DNA of 64,000 nucleotides from Acinetobacter colistiniresistens (GTDB lineage: Bacteria > Pseudomonadota > Gammaproteobacteria > Pseudomonadales > Moraxellaceae): assembly GCF_000413935.1 (NCBI RefSeq), contig NZ_KE340381.1, positions 348,939 to 412,938 of the forward strand. Direction: 5' to 3'. The position numbers and the translations under genes were made by a program. Below the pieces are notes generated by a model. It worked only from the letters and a program-made list of their open reading frames with translations, did not search any database and was not told the DNA's origin. Positions 1 to 8,305 of the stretch are shown in pieces; the first letter of the stretch is position 1; every line of letters begins with the position of its first letter.

Positions 1-1
1 A

Positions 2-1738
2 CAGCAAGTTGAAGCATTCAAATATCTGTTATCCTGTGATCCTATTTGTGTATTACAAGGTCCACCAGGAACAGGTAAAACTTCTTTTATTAGTAAGTTC
101 ATACATTACCTATTTGTAAAAGAAAATGTACGTAATATTCTACTAGTTGGTCAATCTCATACGGCAGTTGATAATGTAGCAATAAAAGCTAGAGAACTTT
201 GTAACAGTAAAAAATATGACTTACAAATTGTTAGAATTGGTCATGAATCAATGATCGATACTGAGTTAATGCATACCCACCCTACTGCTTTACAAAGACA
301 AATTCTTCACAAGTTTCATCGTGAGTATGAGCAAAGAGTTAGAGCATTATCAAGACATTTATTATTGCCCATTGAGCTAATAGATGAACTAACAAACTTA
401 CACCGCTCTCTTGCCCCTTTAATTAATAGCTTAAAGCTATATGAAAGCCTTTTAGAACAAGAAAAAGAGCATCATTTAAAAAATGAAAAAATTGATGAAT
501 ATGAGGTATCTATAAAAACTAAAAAAGAATATTTAAATAGTATCGTCATGTCTAGATTTAATAAAGACTTGAACCTGGATTTTAGTACAGACCTATGGGA
601 ACAAATTGCTAATCACACATCAGAATTATATAGTATAAATAACCCAGCTGCATTAAAGAGACTAAAAGGACTGTTATTTTTAAGTGAAGAGTGGATGGGA
701 GTTCTTCGTACAGGAGAAGCTAACTATGATAAATTCCTTGTTAAATCAAAACAATTAGTTTGTGGAACTCTAGTTGGTATTGGAAAAAAGCAAATTGAAA
801 TTGAAAATGTAGAGTTTGATTGGGTAATTATAGATGAAGCTGGCCGAGCCCAAGCATCAGAATTATTGATTGCAATGCAATCTGCTCGACGGGTTCTACT
901 TGTAGGAGATCATAAACAATTGCCTCCACTCTACGAAAAAGAACAGTTACGATTAGCTGCAAAAAAAATCAATTCAAATATCGATATTTTTACGGAAAGT
1001 GACTTTGAAAGAGCTTTTAAGGTGACTGAAGGAATCACTCTAAATACACAATACCGTATGATTAAGCCAATCGGAGATATAGTTTCTCACTGTTTTTACA
1101 ATGGTCAGTTAAAAACCGGGCGCGATGATTCTGAAGAATGGTTTAATTTATTAAAATCTCCACTTAATAAAGCAGTCACATGGATTGATAGTGCTAGTGA
1201 CTTTGGAGAGCTAAATGATGGTTCTGGTAAATACTATAATATTAATGAATTAAATTGTATATGTACTCTTCTTAAAGGCCTATGTGAAGATAATACTATC
1301 CAGGAACTAAAGAAATTAGTAAATAATGAGCAGGCATTTCCTATAGGTATTATCACTATGTATAGAACTCAAAAAGAAAAAATTGAAAATGAAATAAGTA
1401 AAGCTGAATGGGCAAGACCAATACGAGATTTAATCAAAATTGATACTGTTGACTCATATCAAGGTCAACAAAATTCTATAATTATCTTAAGCTTAGTACG
1501 AGACAACATCCAACTATCTCAAGGTTTTTTGAAAGATAACTCGCGTATAAATGTCGCAATATCACGAGCTCAGGAACGCTTAGTAATTGTAGGCTCTCAC
1601 AAAATGTGGAGCTCTCACAAAAATGACTCAGCGTTAAGTAGAGTACATGAATACATCTCTGAAAAAATTAGTTCTGGTGAAAATAACTACCAATATTTTA
1701 AAGCAGATGAAATTAATGGGGTAGTTACAAATGCTTGA
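2..1738 (+). CDS. SF1 DNA/RNA helicase, DNA2/UPF1-like, 5'-truncated by window edge
   Basis: The frame is open from base 2, so the N terminus lies outside the window and the first internal ATG (251) is not the start. Superfamily 1 motifs appear in order: a QQVEAF Q-like motif at the very start, Walker A GPPGTGKT (59-82), Walker B VIIDEAG (near 830), motif III VGDHKQLPP, motif IV QYRM, motif V TVDSYQGQQ and motif VI NVAISRAQERL. This set is typical of the AAA_11/AAA_12 (DNA2/UPF1/SMUBP2) helicases. It overlaps the next gene by 8 bp, so the two are probably translationally coupled. Neighbouring mobile-element-like repeats make a role in an island or defence cassette plausible, but that is inference. 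Any N-terminal effector domain cannot be seen. Confidence 0.9.
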   Translation, partial: QQVEAFKYLLSCDPICVLQGPPGTGKTSFISKFIHYLFVKENVRNILLVGQSHTAVDNVAIKARELCNSKKYDLQIVRIGHESMIDTELMHTHPTALQRQILHKFHREYEQRVRALSRHLLLPIELIDELTNLHRSLAPLINSLKLYESLLEQEKEHHLKNEKIDEYEVSIKTKKEYLNSIVMSRFNKDLNLDFSTDLWEQIANHTSELYSINNPAALKRLKGLLFLSEEWMGVLRTGEANYDKFLVKSKQLVCGTLVGIGKKQIEIENVEFDWVIIDEAGRAQASELLIAMQSARRVLLVGDHKQLPPLYEKEQLRLAAKKINSNIDIFTESDFERAFKVTEGITLNTQYRMIKPIGDIVSHCFYNGQLKTGRDDSEEWFNLLKSPLNKAVTWIDSASDFGELNDGSGKYYNINELNCICTLLKGLCEDNTIQELKKLVNNEQAFPIGIITMYRTQKEKIENEISKAEWARPIRDLIKIDTVDSYQGQQNSIIILSLVRDNIQLSQGFLKDNSRINVAISRAQERLVIVGSHKMWSSHKNDSALSRVHEYISEKISSGENNYQYFKADEINGVVTNA

Positions 1739-3293
1739 ACATAATATTGATGAAGATAGTATTGATAGATTGGGAAATATTATTTCCATTCTTCTTCCAG
1801 CTAAAAGCTATAAAATCCTTTGCGCATGGACTAATGAAGAAGCATTACCTGCTGTCGAAGATTTTTCTTGTCGTTTATTAATTTTATTCGGTGAGTTGTC
1901 CCCATCTGAATTAGGTGAATATTTTGGTCTTTCATATAGAGAGTGTGAAATTTTAATTGATTCTTTACTTCAAAAGAAATTAGCTATAGTTAATAATGAT
2001 GGCAATTTAACAGCGGCCCCTTTATTAAACTCAAAAGTAAGAGGTGATATTTCAGAGACAATATCCTTAACAAATTTTGAAGAGAGAACTGAAACTGTAG
2101 TTTTTGATTTACTTACTTTAGGATTATTACCGAGCTTAAAGCATAATAGTGCTAGTAAATATGGATTACTTGAGGTATCCAAGGGCCAACATAAAGAAAT
2201 TAGCATAAATGATGTTATTCAGTCATTTAGTTCTCAATTCCGAGCACATCTTGAGTATAGTAGAAGAAGTGAAAATGAAATAAAAAAGACTCGATTATAC
2301 AAAATTATGTCTTGTGAAAAAGGAATGCCATTACAAATTCCAATTGATATTGAAGTAAAGCTAAAACCATCTGAAGGTTTTGAACCAATTCTCACTAGAG
2401 AAGTCAAAGGTGGCAGTGCAACAAGACAATATATAATTTCAAATGAATTGGAATCATGCATATCTGACTATATTGCCAGTCTTGAAGTACTTAATATTGG
2501 CACGTCATTTAGTGAATATTGTGATCTTGTTGACGATCATGTGTTAAAAAGATACATAGAGAATGAACAATTCAATTTCTCAGGGTGGTTAAAAGATAGA
2601 CAGCACAAAAAAACGGGTTATGGTAATCAATTAACACGTGGGATGCTCGGACCAATTTATTTAGAAAAAAATTTAAAGAGAATCATTAGTGAAATTAAAT
2701 ATATTTTCACTAATAATGAGATTGAGGCACTCCCACCTGCACTATGGCTTTCTAGTAAATTACCGTTATGGGGTGCAAATGGTACAGAACTATATGAATT
2801 TGCTAAACGTATGGAAAAAGAGCTCACCCAAAAAGATGAACCTGGTTGTATTACTTTACTTTTCAATCCTCAAAATGAAGACAAAGCTTTACACGAAAAA
2901 AGATATAAGAATAGAATTCCTAATGCAATTTCATTGCAAGGTGAATCTATAACTGATTTCATTGAATGCTTTATTATTCCTGATCATTTAGCTGTAATTC
3001 AGTTTCATATATATCCTAGTAAAACTAGCTCTATTACGGTCCCCATAGGTTTTATAACTACAGAAAAACATCGTTTAGAGCAAATCTACCAACTAGTCAC
3101 CTCCCGTATCATGAGTTCAAGCGATATAAAGGTAACTTGGGGAGGGAGAAATCTATCTGATCTTTTACCTTTATCTCTTCTGCAAGAATTAGAAAGTAGG
3201 CCACTAACTACTAAAAGACCTCATCAACAAAGAAAGGAAGTGAATGTATTAAGGAAGCGTAAGTTTTCATTTAAGAAACCTGAAAGTCATTAA
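1731..3293 (+). CDS. Unrecognised 520-residue protein coupled to the helicase
   Basis: Starts at an ATG inside the helicase stop region (8-bp overlap), so it is very probably co-translated. I do not recognise the family. Residues about 40-90 (LLILFGELSPSELGEYFGL, then a second helix ending LLQKKLAIV) look like a winged-helix DNA-binding domain. The middle has charged alternating alpha/beta segments with no nuclease or ATPase motif I can name. The last 40 residues are strongly basic (RRK/KRPHQQRKE, LRKRKFSFKK), suggesting nucleic-acid contact. No signal peptide or membrane segment is visible. A DNA-binding or specificity partner of the helicase is a reasonable guess only. Confidence 0.8.
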   Translation: MLEHNIDEDSIDRLGNIISILLPAKSYKILCAWTNEEALPAVEDFSCRLLILFGELSPSELGEYFGLSYRECEILIDSLLQKKLAIVNNDGNLTAAPLLNSKVRGDISETISLTNFEERTETVVFDLLTLGLLPSLKHNSASKYGLLEVSKGQHKEISINDVIQSFSSQFRAHLEYSRRSENEIKKTRLYKIMSCEKGMPLQIPIDIEVKLKPSEGFEPILTREVKGGSATRQYIISNELESCISDYIASLEVLNIGTSFSEYCDLVDDHVLKRYIENEQFNFSGWLKDRQHKKTGYGNQLTRGMLGPIYLEKNLKRIISEIKYIFTNNEIEALPPALWLSSKLPLWGANGTELYEFAKRMEKELTQKDEPGCITLLFNPQNEDKALHEKRYKNRIPNAISLQGESITDFIECFIIPDHLAVIQFHIYPSKTSSITVPIGFITTEKHRLEQIYQLVTSRIMSSSDIKVTWGGRNLSDLLPLSLLQELESRPLTTKRPHQQRKEVNVLRKRKFSFKKPESH

Positions 3294-3329
3294 AAAATTC
3301 TTAATTATAGAAAAGACAAACTACGAGTA

Positions 3330-3475
3330 ATAGAATACCAATAATGACAGATCTTGTGTCATACTTGCTGTCATTATGCCTCACAAGGTATATATTTATT
3401 CATTGAGTTATTTAAGAATACTAGTGACAACGTTTCTGTCTCTTGACACGTAATGGTCATACGACACATATGTTA
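3330..3475 (+). repeat. Copy 1 of a TGACA/TGTCA-rich block resembling a Tn7-like transposon end
   Basis: The block holds several spaced motifs of the form TGACA-N6-8-TGTCA: ATGACAGATCTTGTGTCAT from 3344, TGTCATTATG from 3369, GTGACAACGTTTCTGTC from 3424, then TTGACACG and further GTCAT/GACACA half-sites to about 3470. A diverged direct copy lies at 6601-6735 with the same order and spacing, sharing for example TGTyATTATGyhTCACAAGG. Arrays like this are typical of TnsB/TniA transposase-binding sites at Tn7/Tn5053-type ends. No transposase gene is in the window, so the assignment is inference. Confidence 0.5.
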
Positions 3476-3529
3476 TCATTGATTATTATAAGAAAATATC
3501 ACGGTAATTAAAATCAATTACAGTGAATT

Positions 3530-3563
3530 AAGGCTGATATCACTTTCGCATACCAGCCTTTTT
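3530..3563 (+). terminator. Possible rho-independent terminator
   Basis: AAGGCTG and CAGCCTT form a 7-bp stem around a 17-nt loop, followed by TTTTTC. It lies about 240 bp after the helicase operon and just before the channel remnant. The long loop makes it a weak example. Confidence 0.4.
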
Positions 3564-3945
3564 CATTAAAAAAATTAGGGGTAACAAATTTTCTAACGAT
3601 ATTAAAAAACAAACATTAATTCCAAGATTAGAAAGCCGCATCAAAAAACTATTTGATAACTCCTATAGGACGATTTTAGAGAGCTTCTTATTTATTTTTG
3701 GTTTTGTAGTTATTTTTTCATCAGCATTGTATTTTTGGTTAATCCCATTTTGTCATTATTTAAATAAAGAGAATATAGATATTTTTAATGAATTATACTT
3801 TAGCATCGTGACTTTTACACCACTTGGATATGGAGGTTTAAGCACTATAGGATACGACCGTCTTATTGCAACTCTTATCGTAGGGTTAGGCTTAATATTC
3901 ATTGCTCTTCTAGTTAAAAATTCTCTTCTGAAAGACAACAAATAA
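3541..3945 (+). pseudogene. Remnant of a two-TM potassium-channel-like (Ion_trans_2) protein
   Basis: The frame is open from 3541 to the TAA at 3945 but has no ATG until 3727, which falls inside the first membrane segment. A hydrophobic helix (FLFIFGFVVIFSSALYFWL) is followed by an Asn/Glu-rich turret, then ELYFSIVTFTPLGYGG and a second helix (TLIVGLGLIFIALLV). TPLGYGG matches the position of the TxGYGD selectivity filter of two-TM potassium channels with the final Asp replaced by Gly. A basic amphipathic stretch precedes TM1. The missing start and the end just after TM2 suggest a truncated remnant. Use of a non-ATG start such as ATT near 3568 or 3601 cannot be excluded. Confidence 0.5.
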
Positions 3946-4475
3946 TCCTTTTATTATTGCACACAAGTAATTATCAAAGATGAATAATCAACTTTTCTTT
4001 AGAAGTAGAAGAAATAAATGCGTTATTAAATCGTTGCCATGGAGTGGTTCTTCAAATGGTATATTTAAACAAAAACTCTAAAAGATAAATCATACATACT
4101 GCTTTTTATATTTAATTTATTAATTTTTTAAGAAAAAAATAGAAAAAAACCTTAAGTTGGTCTATGCTTCATATTAATGTAACTTTTGAGAAAATTAATA
4201 ATGACATCATTCTCTTAAAAAGATGTTCTCAAGGAAATGCGACTCCAATAATAAATAATTTTTACAATAATACTCCTATTGGTCCACAAAAAAATTAGCC
4301 TACCAACATTTATAAGGAAATTACAAAAAAACACTTGGTATTTCTAACAACCTAGTAAGTAAAAGTATTAATATGCTTCTTAAAAATATAAGCTACCGAA
4401 AATTAAAAATATATACAAATCTGCGTATTATGTTAATCCCCCTAAAATTAACATAATACCCCACCCTGCAACTAA
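3946..4475. other. AT-rich stretch with decayed coding remnants, no intact gene
   Basis: No convincing intact reading frame on either strand. Short protein-like fragments appear, for example VEEINALLNRCHGVVLQMV around 4000-4065 and a helix-turn-helix-like LGISNNLVSKSINMLL around 4330-4380, each lacking a proper start or interrupted by stops. This fits a graveyard of degraded island genes, but I cannot name them. Confidence 0.4.
4427..4457 (-). terminator. Perfect 11-bp inverted repeat after the DUF3800 gene
   Basis: ATTATGTTAAT and ATTAACATAAT form perfect 11-bp arms around a 9-nt loop, 19 bp beyond the stop of the minus-strand DUF3800 gene. There is no strong T-run, so it may be a weak terminator or an RNA 3' stabiliser. 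Confidence 0.4.
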
Positions 4476-5588
4476 TTATGTGCTTTGCGCTTTCTTCATA
4501 TTTATAAATAGATTTTTTTTAAATTCTTCAGTAAAGACTTTATTTGATGATTGATCCATAAGTTCATAGAGTTCAATCGTATCTTCAGTACCTTTTGCGT
4601 GACTAATACTTCCATCAAAACAAACTGTTCTAAGAGCATATTTCCCATAATCTGGTGAATTTATCATGAGTCCTCCTAAGAGTCTGGCCATTTTTTCATT
4701 GTCTGTAAAATTTTTTTTAAGGCAACGATTAGTGCTACTTACTAATAAATCTACTACTTGTAAACCATGAGATGTTTTTGAATCTGTGAATTTAAAGTCA
4801 TCACCTAAAATAAGACCTAATTGGATTGGGTACATATCGTCTTTTAATGTAGGCAGATCAATTTCATAAAATTTAGCGTCACTCTCTAGTTTTTCATCAC
4901 ATTTTTTAGTATAGAATGACTTTAGTAAATAATTAAAGTCTTTACCTTCTCCGGCTACTAATCTCATGGGACTACGTAAAGTTGAAGAAACAGCAATAGT
5001 TAAGTATAAGGATTCAAAAACTTTTTCAAATTTTTTTGCGTTAGCCTCTATTCCTTTTTGATCTAATCTCCACTGAAATGATGACAATGATTGGGGGGAT
5101 AATTTTGCATAAAAGTTTACAGCTTTTTCAATTAATCCTACTAGTAAATGACATTGCATATAAACTTGTTGAAATAATTGAAGGCTTAGATTTTCTAATA
5201 AACTTTTAATCTCCATTGAATGATTTAATTCATCTCCTACTAATTGTTCTTTTTCGATATGTTTTTCAATACCTTTGATAATTGAGTTCTTTCTTTGAAC
5301 AATTGTTTCTGATTCATCAATAGAAATATTGGTAACTAATGCCTCAAAACTACAATTTAAAGATTTTAATTCGGTGATGAATAATTCAAAAGGTTGTGAA
5401 GAACAATCTGGTCTTGGGTTTTTAATTTCATTTTCACTTTCGATATCTAAAGCCTTTTTAAGATCATTTAAGGCATTTTCTAATTTCTCCATGGACTCAT
5501 CAGGTACACAAAGTGCACCGATAGTACTACATGCACGATTATTATCAGTTGGTCTAAACAAACCAGATTCATCAATAAAGATATACAT
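4476..5588 (-). CDS. DUF3800 domain protein
   Basis: A 370-residue protein opening with MYIFIDESG, the N-terminal signature of DUF3800 proteins, which are predicted to have an RNase H-like fold with an early acidic residue. A late LQVVDLLVSSTNR segment matches the family's conserved C-terminal 'QxaDxla' region. The middle (about 70-230) is helical and charged. No signal peptide. DUF3800 genes often sit in genomic islands, prophages and defence-like loci, and their biochemical role is not settled. The gene stands alone between two transposon-end-like repeats. A 100-bp octanucleotide repeat lies about 215 bp upstream of its start and could affect expression. Confidence 0.75.
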   Translation of the reverse strand: MYIFIDESGLFRPTDNNRACSTIGALCVPDESMEKLENALNDLKKALDIESENEIKNPRPDCSSQPFELFITELKSLNCSFEALVTNISIDESETIVQRKNSIIKGIEKHIEKEQLVGDELNHSMEIKSLLENLSLQLFQQVYMQCHLLVGLIEKAVNFYAKLSPQSLSSFQWRLDQKGIEANAKKFEKVFESLYLTIAVSSTLRSPMRLVAGEGKDFNYLLKSFYTKKCDEKLESDAKFYEIDLPTLKDDMYPIQLGLILGDDFKFTDSKTSHGLQVVDLLVSSTNRCLKKNFTDNEKMARLLGGLMINSPDYGKYALRTVCFDGSISHAKGTEDTIELYELMDQSSNKVFTEEFKKNLFINMKKAQST

Positions 5589-5803
5589 TTCGTAGACTCA
5601 GATTAAGAGATAAATTGATATTTTTAAGGTGTGTCGACATTTCAAGTATAAAATTTACCTGATATAGGAACCAAATAAATATACAGGATAAAGCAACTTC
5701 ACCTTCATAACTGCACTTTAGCTTATCATATATAATTACAGTTACTCTGAATTGTTTCAACCTATAGAATATGTTTTCAACTAAATTCCTAATTTTATAA
5801 ATT

Positions 5804-5903
5804 CATCAATCCATCAATCCATCAATCCATCAATCCATCAATCCATCAATCCATCAATCCATCAATCCATCAATCCATCAATCCATCAATCCATCAATCC
5901 ATA
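5804..5903. repeat. Octanucleotide tandem repeat (CATCAATC), about 12.5 copies
   Basis: The 8-bp unit CATCAATC is repeated without visible interruption for about 100 bp. Read as GATTGATG on the minus strand it contains TGA in all frames because 8 is not divisible by 3, so it cannot lie inside a minus-strand gene. It sits upstream of the DUF3800 gene and is a candidate slippage locus. The flanking DNA (5589-5803 and 5904-6210) is AT-rich and shows no gene. Confidence 0.95.
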
Positions 5904-6210
5904 TGTTAATTTAATAAATTAAAATATTTTATAGATTTAGTAATGCTTATTTTAAGTTTTTCTAAAATTAACTCAATACAGCTTATGCAAAATTTAGCTT
6001 AGTTAACTTATATATTTTAGTATCTTAACTAATTTCTAAAAACATATTTATCACTGGATGGAATTTTTTATGAATCTTACCGTTCTACACCTAATATTTA
6101 ATTAATGATCCAAGATTTATGTAGTGTATCTTAATTTTATAACTTTTAATCCAGATTTGTTCCAATAATTTAGTTTTGTACTACAATTAATAATCAAAGA
6201 AGTTAATTAC

Positions 6211-6553
6211 ATGAGTTCTACATTGCCAGTACTTACTCTCATTTATCATTCCAGAAATGGAACATTAAATTTCGAGCAGCTTGTAGAAGAATTATTCTCC
6301 AAATGGTATATGCTTGAAACTGAATTTAGCTTTTCACAAACTACATAAAATGCTGCTTTACATGAGGATTTTAATACACTTTTTAATTTCTATTACCCTC
6401 AGAAAATTAATAGTATACCGCTAAGATATTGGTACTTCTGCAGGTAGAATTCCGAGTAATAACACTTATGCTTTTTATAATGAAAATATCATTTCACTAG
6501 AAGATATTCTTGAAATTCTGACTAATTTTAATAAACAATCAATAGAAGAGTGA
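6211..6553 (+). pseudogene. Broken small hypothetical gene (nonsense plus frameshift)
   Basis: Begins with an ATG after AGAAG and reads MSSTLPVLTLIYHSRNG, then a leucine/glutamate-rich helix ending in SQTT. An in-frame TAA stops it at 6346-6348. The same frame continues with protein-like sequence (NAALHEDFNTLFNFYY) and then shifts near 6425 into another frame (DIGTSAGRIPSNNTYAFYN) that runs to the TGA at 6553. One stop plus one frameshift across a composition that stays protein-like indicates a recently inactivated gene of unknown family, about 113 codons long when repaired. Confidence 0.6.
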
Positions 6554-6600
6554 TTTTATTACAAATCTAAAATGATCTTAATTTTTTTGCTCAAGGAAAA

Positions 6601-6735
6601 AATGACAGCTGTTGTGTCATTTTACCCAAAAATGACATAGGTTGTGTCGCTGATTATTGTTATTATGTATCACAAGGATTTAGAAGTTTTTGAATTTATG
6701 TATTCGATGATGACAAAGGACGTGTCACGTGACGT
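6601..6735 (+). repeat. Copy 2 of the TGACA/TGTCA-rich transposon-end-like block
   Basis: Contains AATGACAGCTGTTGTGTCAT from 6601, AATGACATAGGTTGTGTCG from 6631, TATCACAAGG at 6668-6677 and GATGACAAAGGACGTGTCACGTGACGTCACC from about 6708 in pieces of similar TGACA/TGTCA half-sites. Relative spacing (ATGACA to TCACAAGG 37-38 bp, TCACAAGG to TGACA 41-44 bp) matches the copy at 3330-3475 in the same orientation. The block ends just before a strong terminator and the chromosomal-looking flank, consistent with the right boundary of an element. Confidence 0.5.
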
Positions 6736-6744
6736 CACCAACTA

Positions 6745-6774
6745 GAAAAAACCGCCGAGATGGCGGTTTTTTTA
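6745..6774. terminator. Strong bidirectional rho-independent terminator
   Basis: AAAAAACCGCC and GGCGGTTTTTT form an 11-bp stem with a GAGAT loop and T-runs on both strands. It ends the minus-strand gene at 6780 and insulates it from the left-hand accessory block. Confidence 0.85.
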
Positions 6775-6779
6775 TAAAA

Positions 6780-7055
6780 CTATTTAAATCTAGAAATTTC
6801 AAAATTCAGTCGATATGTCATAAAATTTATTAGACAAGCTTCTCTAATTCGTTTCTTAAATAGCTTCTTAAAAATAGGATTTGTTAAAAAAATGCTCAAC
6901 ACCATTACAAAAGCTTCAACATACAGATTTTCAAGCTGAAACACATTTAAAATCTCGGCAAAAAACTCTTCTATTAAATAGAAAAAAAACCAACTCAACG
7001 AAGAAACAAAAGATGAGAAAAAAATACTGTAAAAATTAAATACGATCATATTCAC
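6780..7055 (-). CDS. Small membrane protein, hypothetical
   Basis: A 91-residue product with two hydrophobic stretches (about residues 3-34, very Phe/Ser-rich, and 48-64), followed by a basic KKLFKKRIR segment. It opens with a GTG two codons before an ATG (7049). A GAGGGTG ribosome-binding sequence fits the ATG better, so the mature product may be 89 residues. No family is recognised. The strong terminator right after its stop supports a real transcription unit. Confidence 0.5.
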   Translation of the reverse strand: MNMIVFNFYSIFFSSFVSSLSWFFFYLIEEFFAEILNVFQLENLYVEAFVMVLSIFLTNPIFKKLFKKRIREACLINFMTYRLNFEISRFK

Positions 7056-7227
7056 ACCCTCATACTCTTAATAAAAAGCAATCAGTCAAGATAAAAAATT
7101 TAAATTATCTTAATAATTTTTATACACTTTTAAAGTTAAACTTACAACTATATTACCCCCTACTATCCTCCCTTATTCACCTCGACACAGAAAACTGACT
7201 CAAGTATTTTTAGTGGTTCAACCCGCC

Positions 7228-7791
7228 TTAAATAATGGGACTCCTCACCCCCACCAACCATCCTTCCAACAACTTCCCTTTATCCACTTTATGACCACTC
7301 AACAACTGCACCATCGCCCCATCCACCACAAACAAAAACATCTGTGCATCTGCTTTTGCAGCATTAATATCCACTCTTACCAACAACATATAAATTTCAC
7401 GAATCAACCAGTTTCGGTACTCCACCACCATCTCATAAGCTTTCGGATAACGTGTTTTAATTTCAAAAACCGCCCGAAACAATAAATGGTACAGTCCTTC
7501 CAGATCGGCATGTAGACAGAAAATCTGCGTTAGCTTTTCGCGTTCTGATAAGTTTTTATCGACATAAATAATTGAACGTACTTCTTTTTTGAGTGCCGTT
7601 CTCTGTGCATTCAGCACCATTTCAATCAGTTGTTCTTTGGAGTCGAAGTATTTATAAAATGTGCCTTTGGCAACTTGTGACACTTCAATAATCAGGTCGA
7701 CCCCAACATGATGAAAACCATCTAGACTAAACAGGGTTCGGGAGGTATCGAGCACCCTTGATGTACGATTAGATAAAGCAAAAGGTGGCAT
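7228..7791 (-). CDS. TetR-family transcriptional regulator
   Basis: 187 residues. Residues about 10-55 form a TetR_N helix-turn-helix with the usual signature (GFHHVGVDLIIEVSQVAKGTFYKYFDSKEQL). The C-terminal ligand domain shows no feature that names a ligand. No adjacent same-strand gene is available as an obvious target, and the 3' side faces the small membrane gene. It may autoregulate from the AT-rich upstream region. Assignment to the family is firm; its regulon is unknown. Confidence 0.9.
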   Translation of the reverse strand: MPPFALSNRTSRVLDTSRTLFSLDGFHHVGVDLIIEVSQVAKGTFYKYFDSKEQLIEMVLNAQRTALKKEVRSIIYVDKNLSEREKLTQIFCLHADLEGLYHLLFRAVFEIKTRYPKAYEMVVEYRNWLIREIYMLLVRVDINAAKADAQMFLFVVDGAMVQLLSGHKVDKGKLLEGWLVGVRSPII

Positions 7792-7984
7792 AGTATTTCC
7801 CTTTTAAAATCATTTTTATTCCATCGAAATTGAGATAAAACGCCCTGCAATGCTGTAATTTGCAAAAAAAAGGCATGCAAAAACCCGATAAGACGGCCTG
7901 AGCGCATCTCAAGTTTTATTGTTGATCTGATGTTTTAATCGTGACGAAGTTACGCTTGAAAACCTAAGGGCAATCAAACGGTGT

Positions 7985-8305
7985 CAAAGACTAATAATAA
8001 AGAAGAATAGAAATACGATGCATGGCCAACTCCTAAATCATTCGGAATTCTGCCAAGACATAAAGATTATGGTGGCAGGGAGAAAGAGGGTTGACAGACT
8101 GAACCTAAGAATCAGCACGCCCGAAGGCGTCCCCCTTTCGCCCTACCGCTACAAAAGAGGGACGAACAAGTCTACATCAAAAAAACAAGGTTTTTCAATG
8201 TACTTAGGAAACGGTCTGTCAAAACCGGCTGGCGATGTAGGCCAGCGCTTAAAGAATAATCAGTGGGTCTAAGGGTGTCAATGCTACACTTTGGGCCAAA
8301 GTAAT
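7985..8305. ncRNA. Candidate structured non-coding RNA (strand uncertain)
   Basis: A GC-richer island in AT-rich intergenic DNA with dense complementarity. A near-perfect 19-bp stem pairs 8072-8090 with 8131-8149. A stable ACGCC-CGAA-GGCGT hairpin lies at 8117-8130. A perfect 9-bp long-range pairing links TTGACAGAC (8091-8099) with GTCTGTCAA (8214-8222) and crosses the first stem as a pseudoknot. A GCTGGC/GCCAGC hairpin lies at 8228-8246, and a small ACTTTGG/CCAAAGT hairpin followed by AATTTTCTT lies at 8288-8302. An open frame exists across part of it (8018-8272) but its product is unlike any protein I know. I do not recognise the RNA class. Confidence 0.45.

Noticed and set aside
5572..5760. 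62-codon minus-strand frame overlapping the DUF3800 start
   Set aside because: No recognisable family or ribosome-binding site; it overlaps the start of a better-supported gene in another frame.
5804..5903. Short-period repeat considered as a CRISPR array
   Set aside because: The unit is 8 bp with no spacers between copies and no cas genes nearby; it is a simple tandem repeat.
8018..8272. Plus-strand 84-codon frame over the structured block
   Set aside because: Its composition follows the RNA-like hairpins and the product has no protein-like features; the pairing pattern explains the sequence better.
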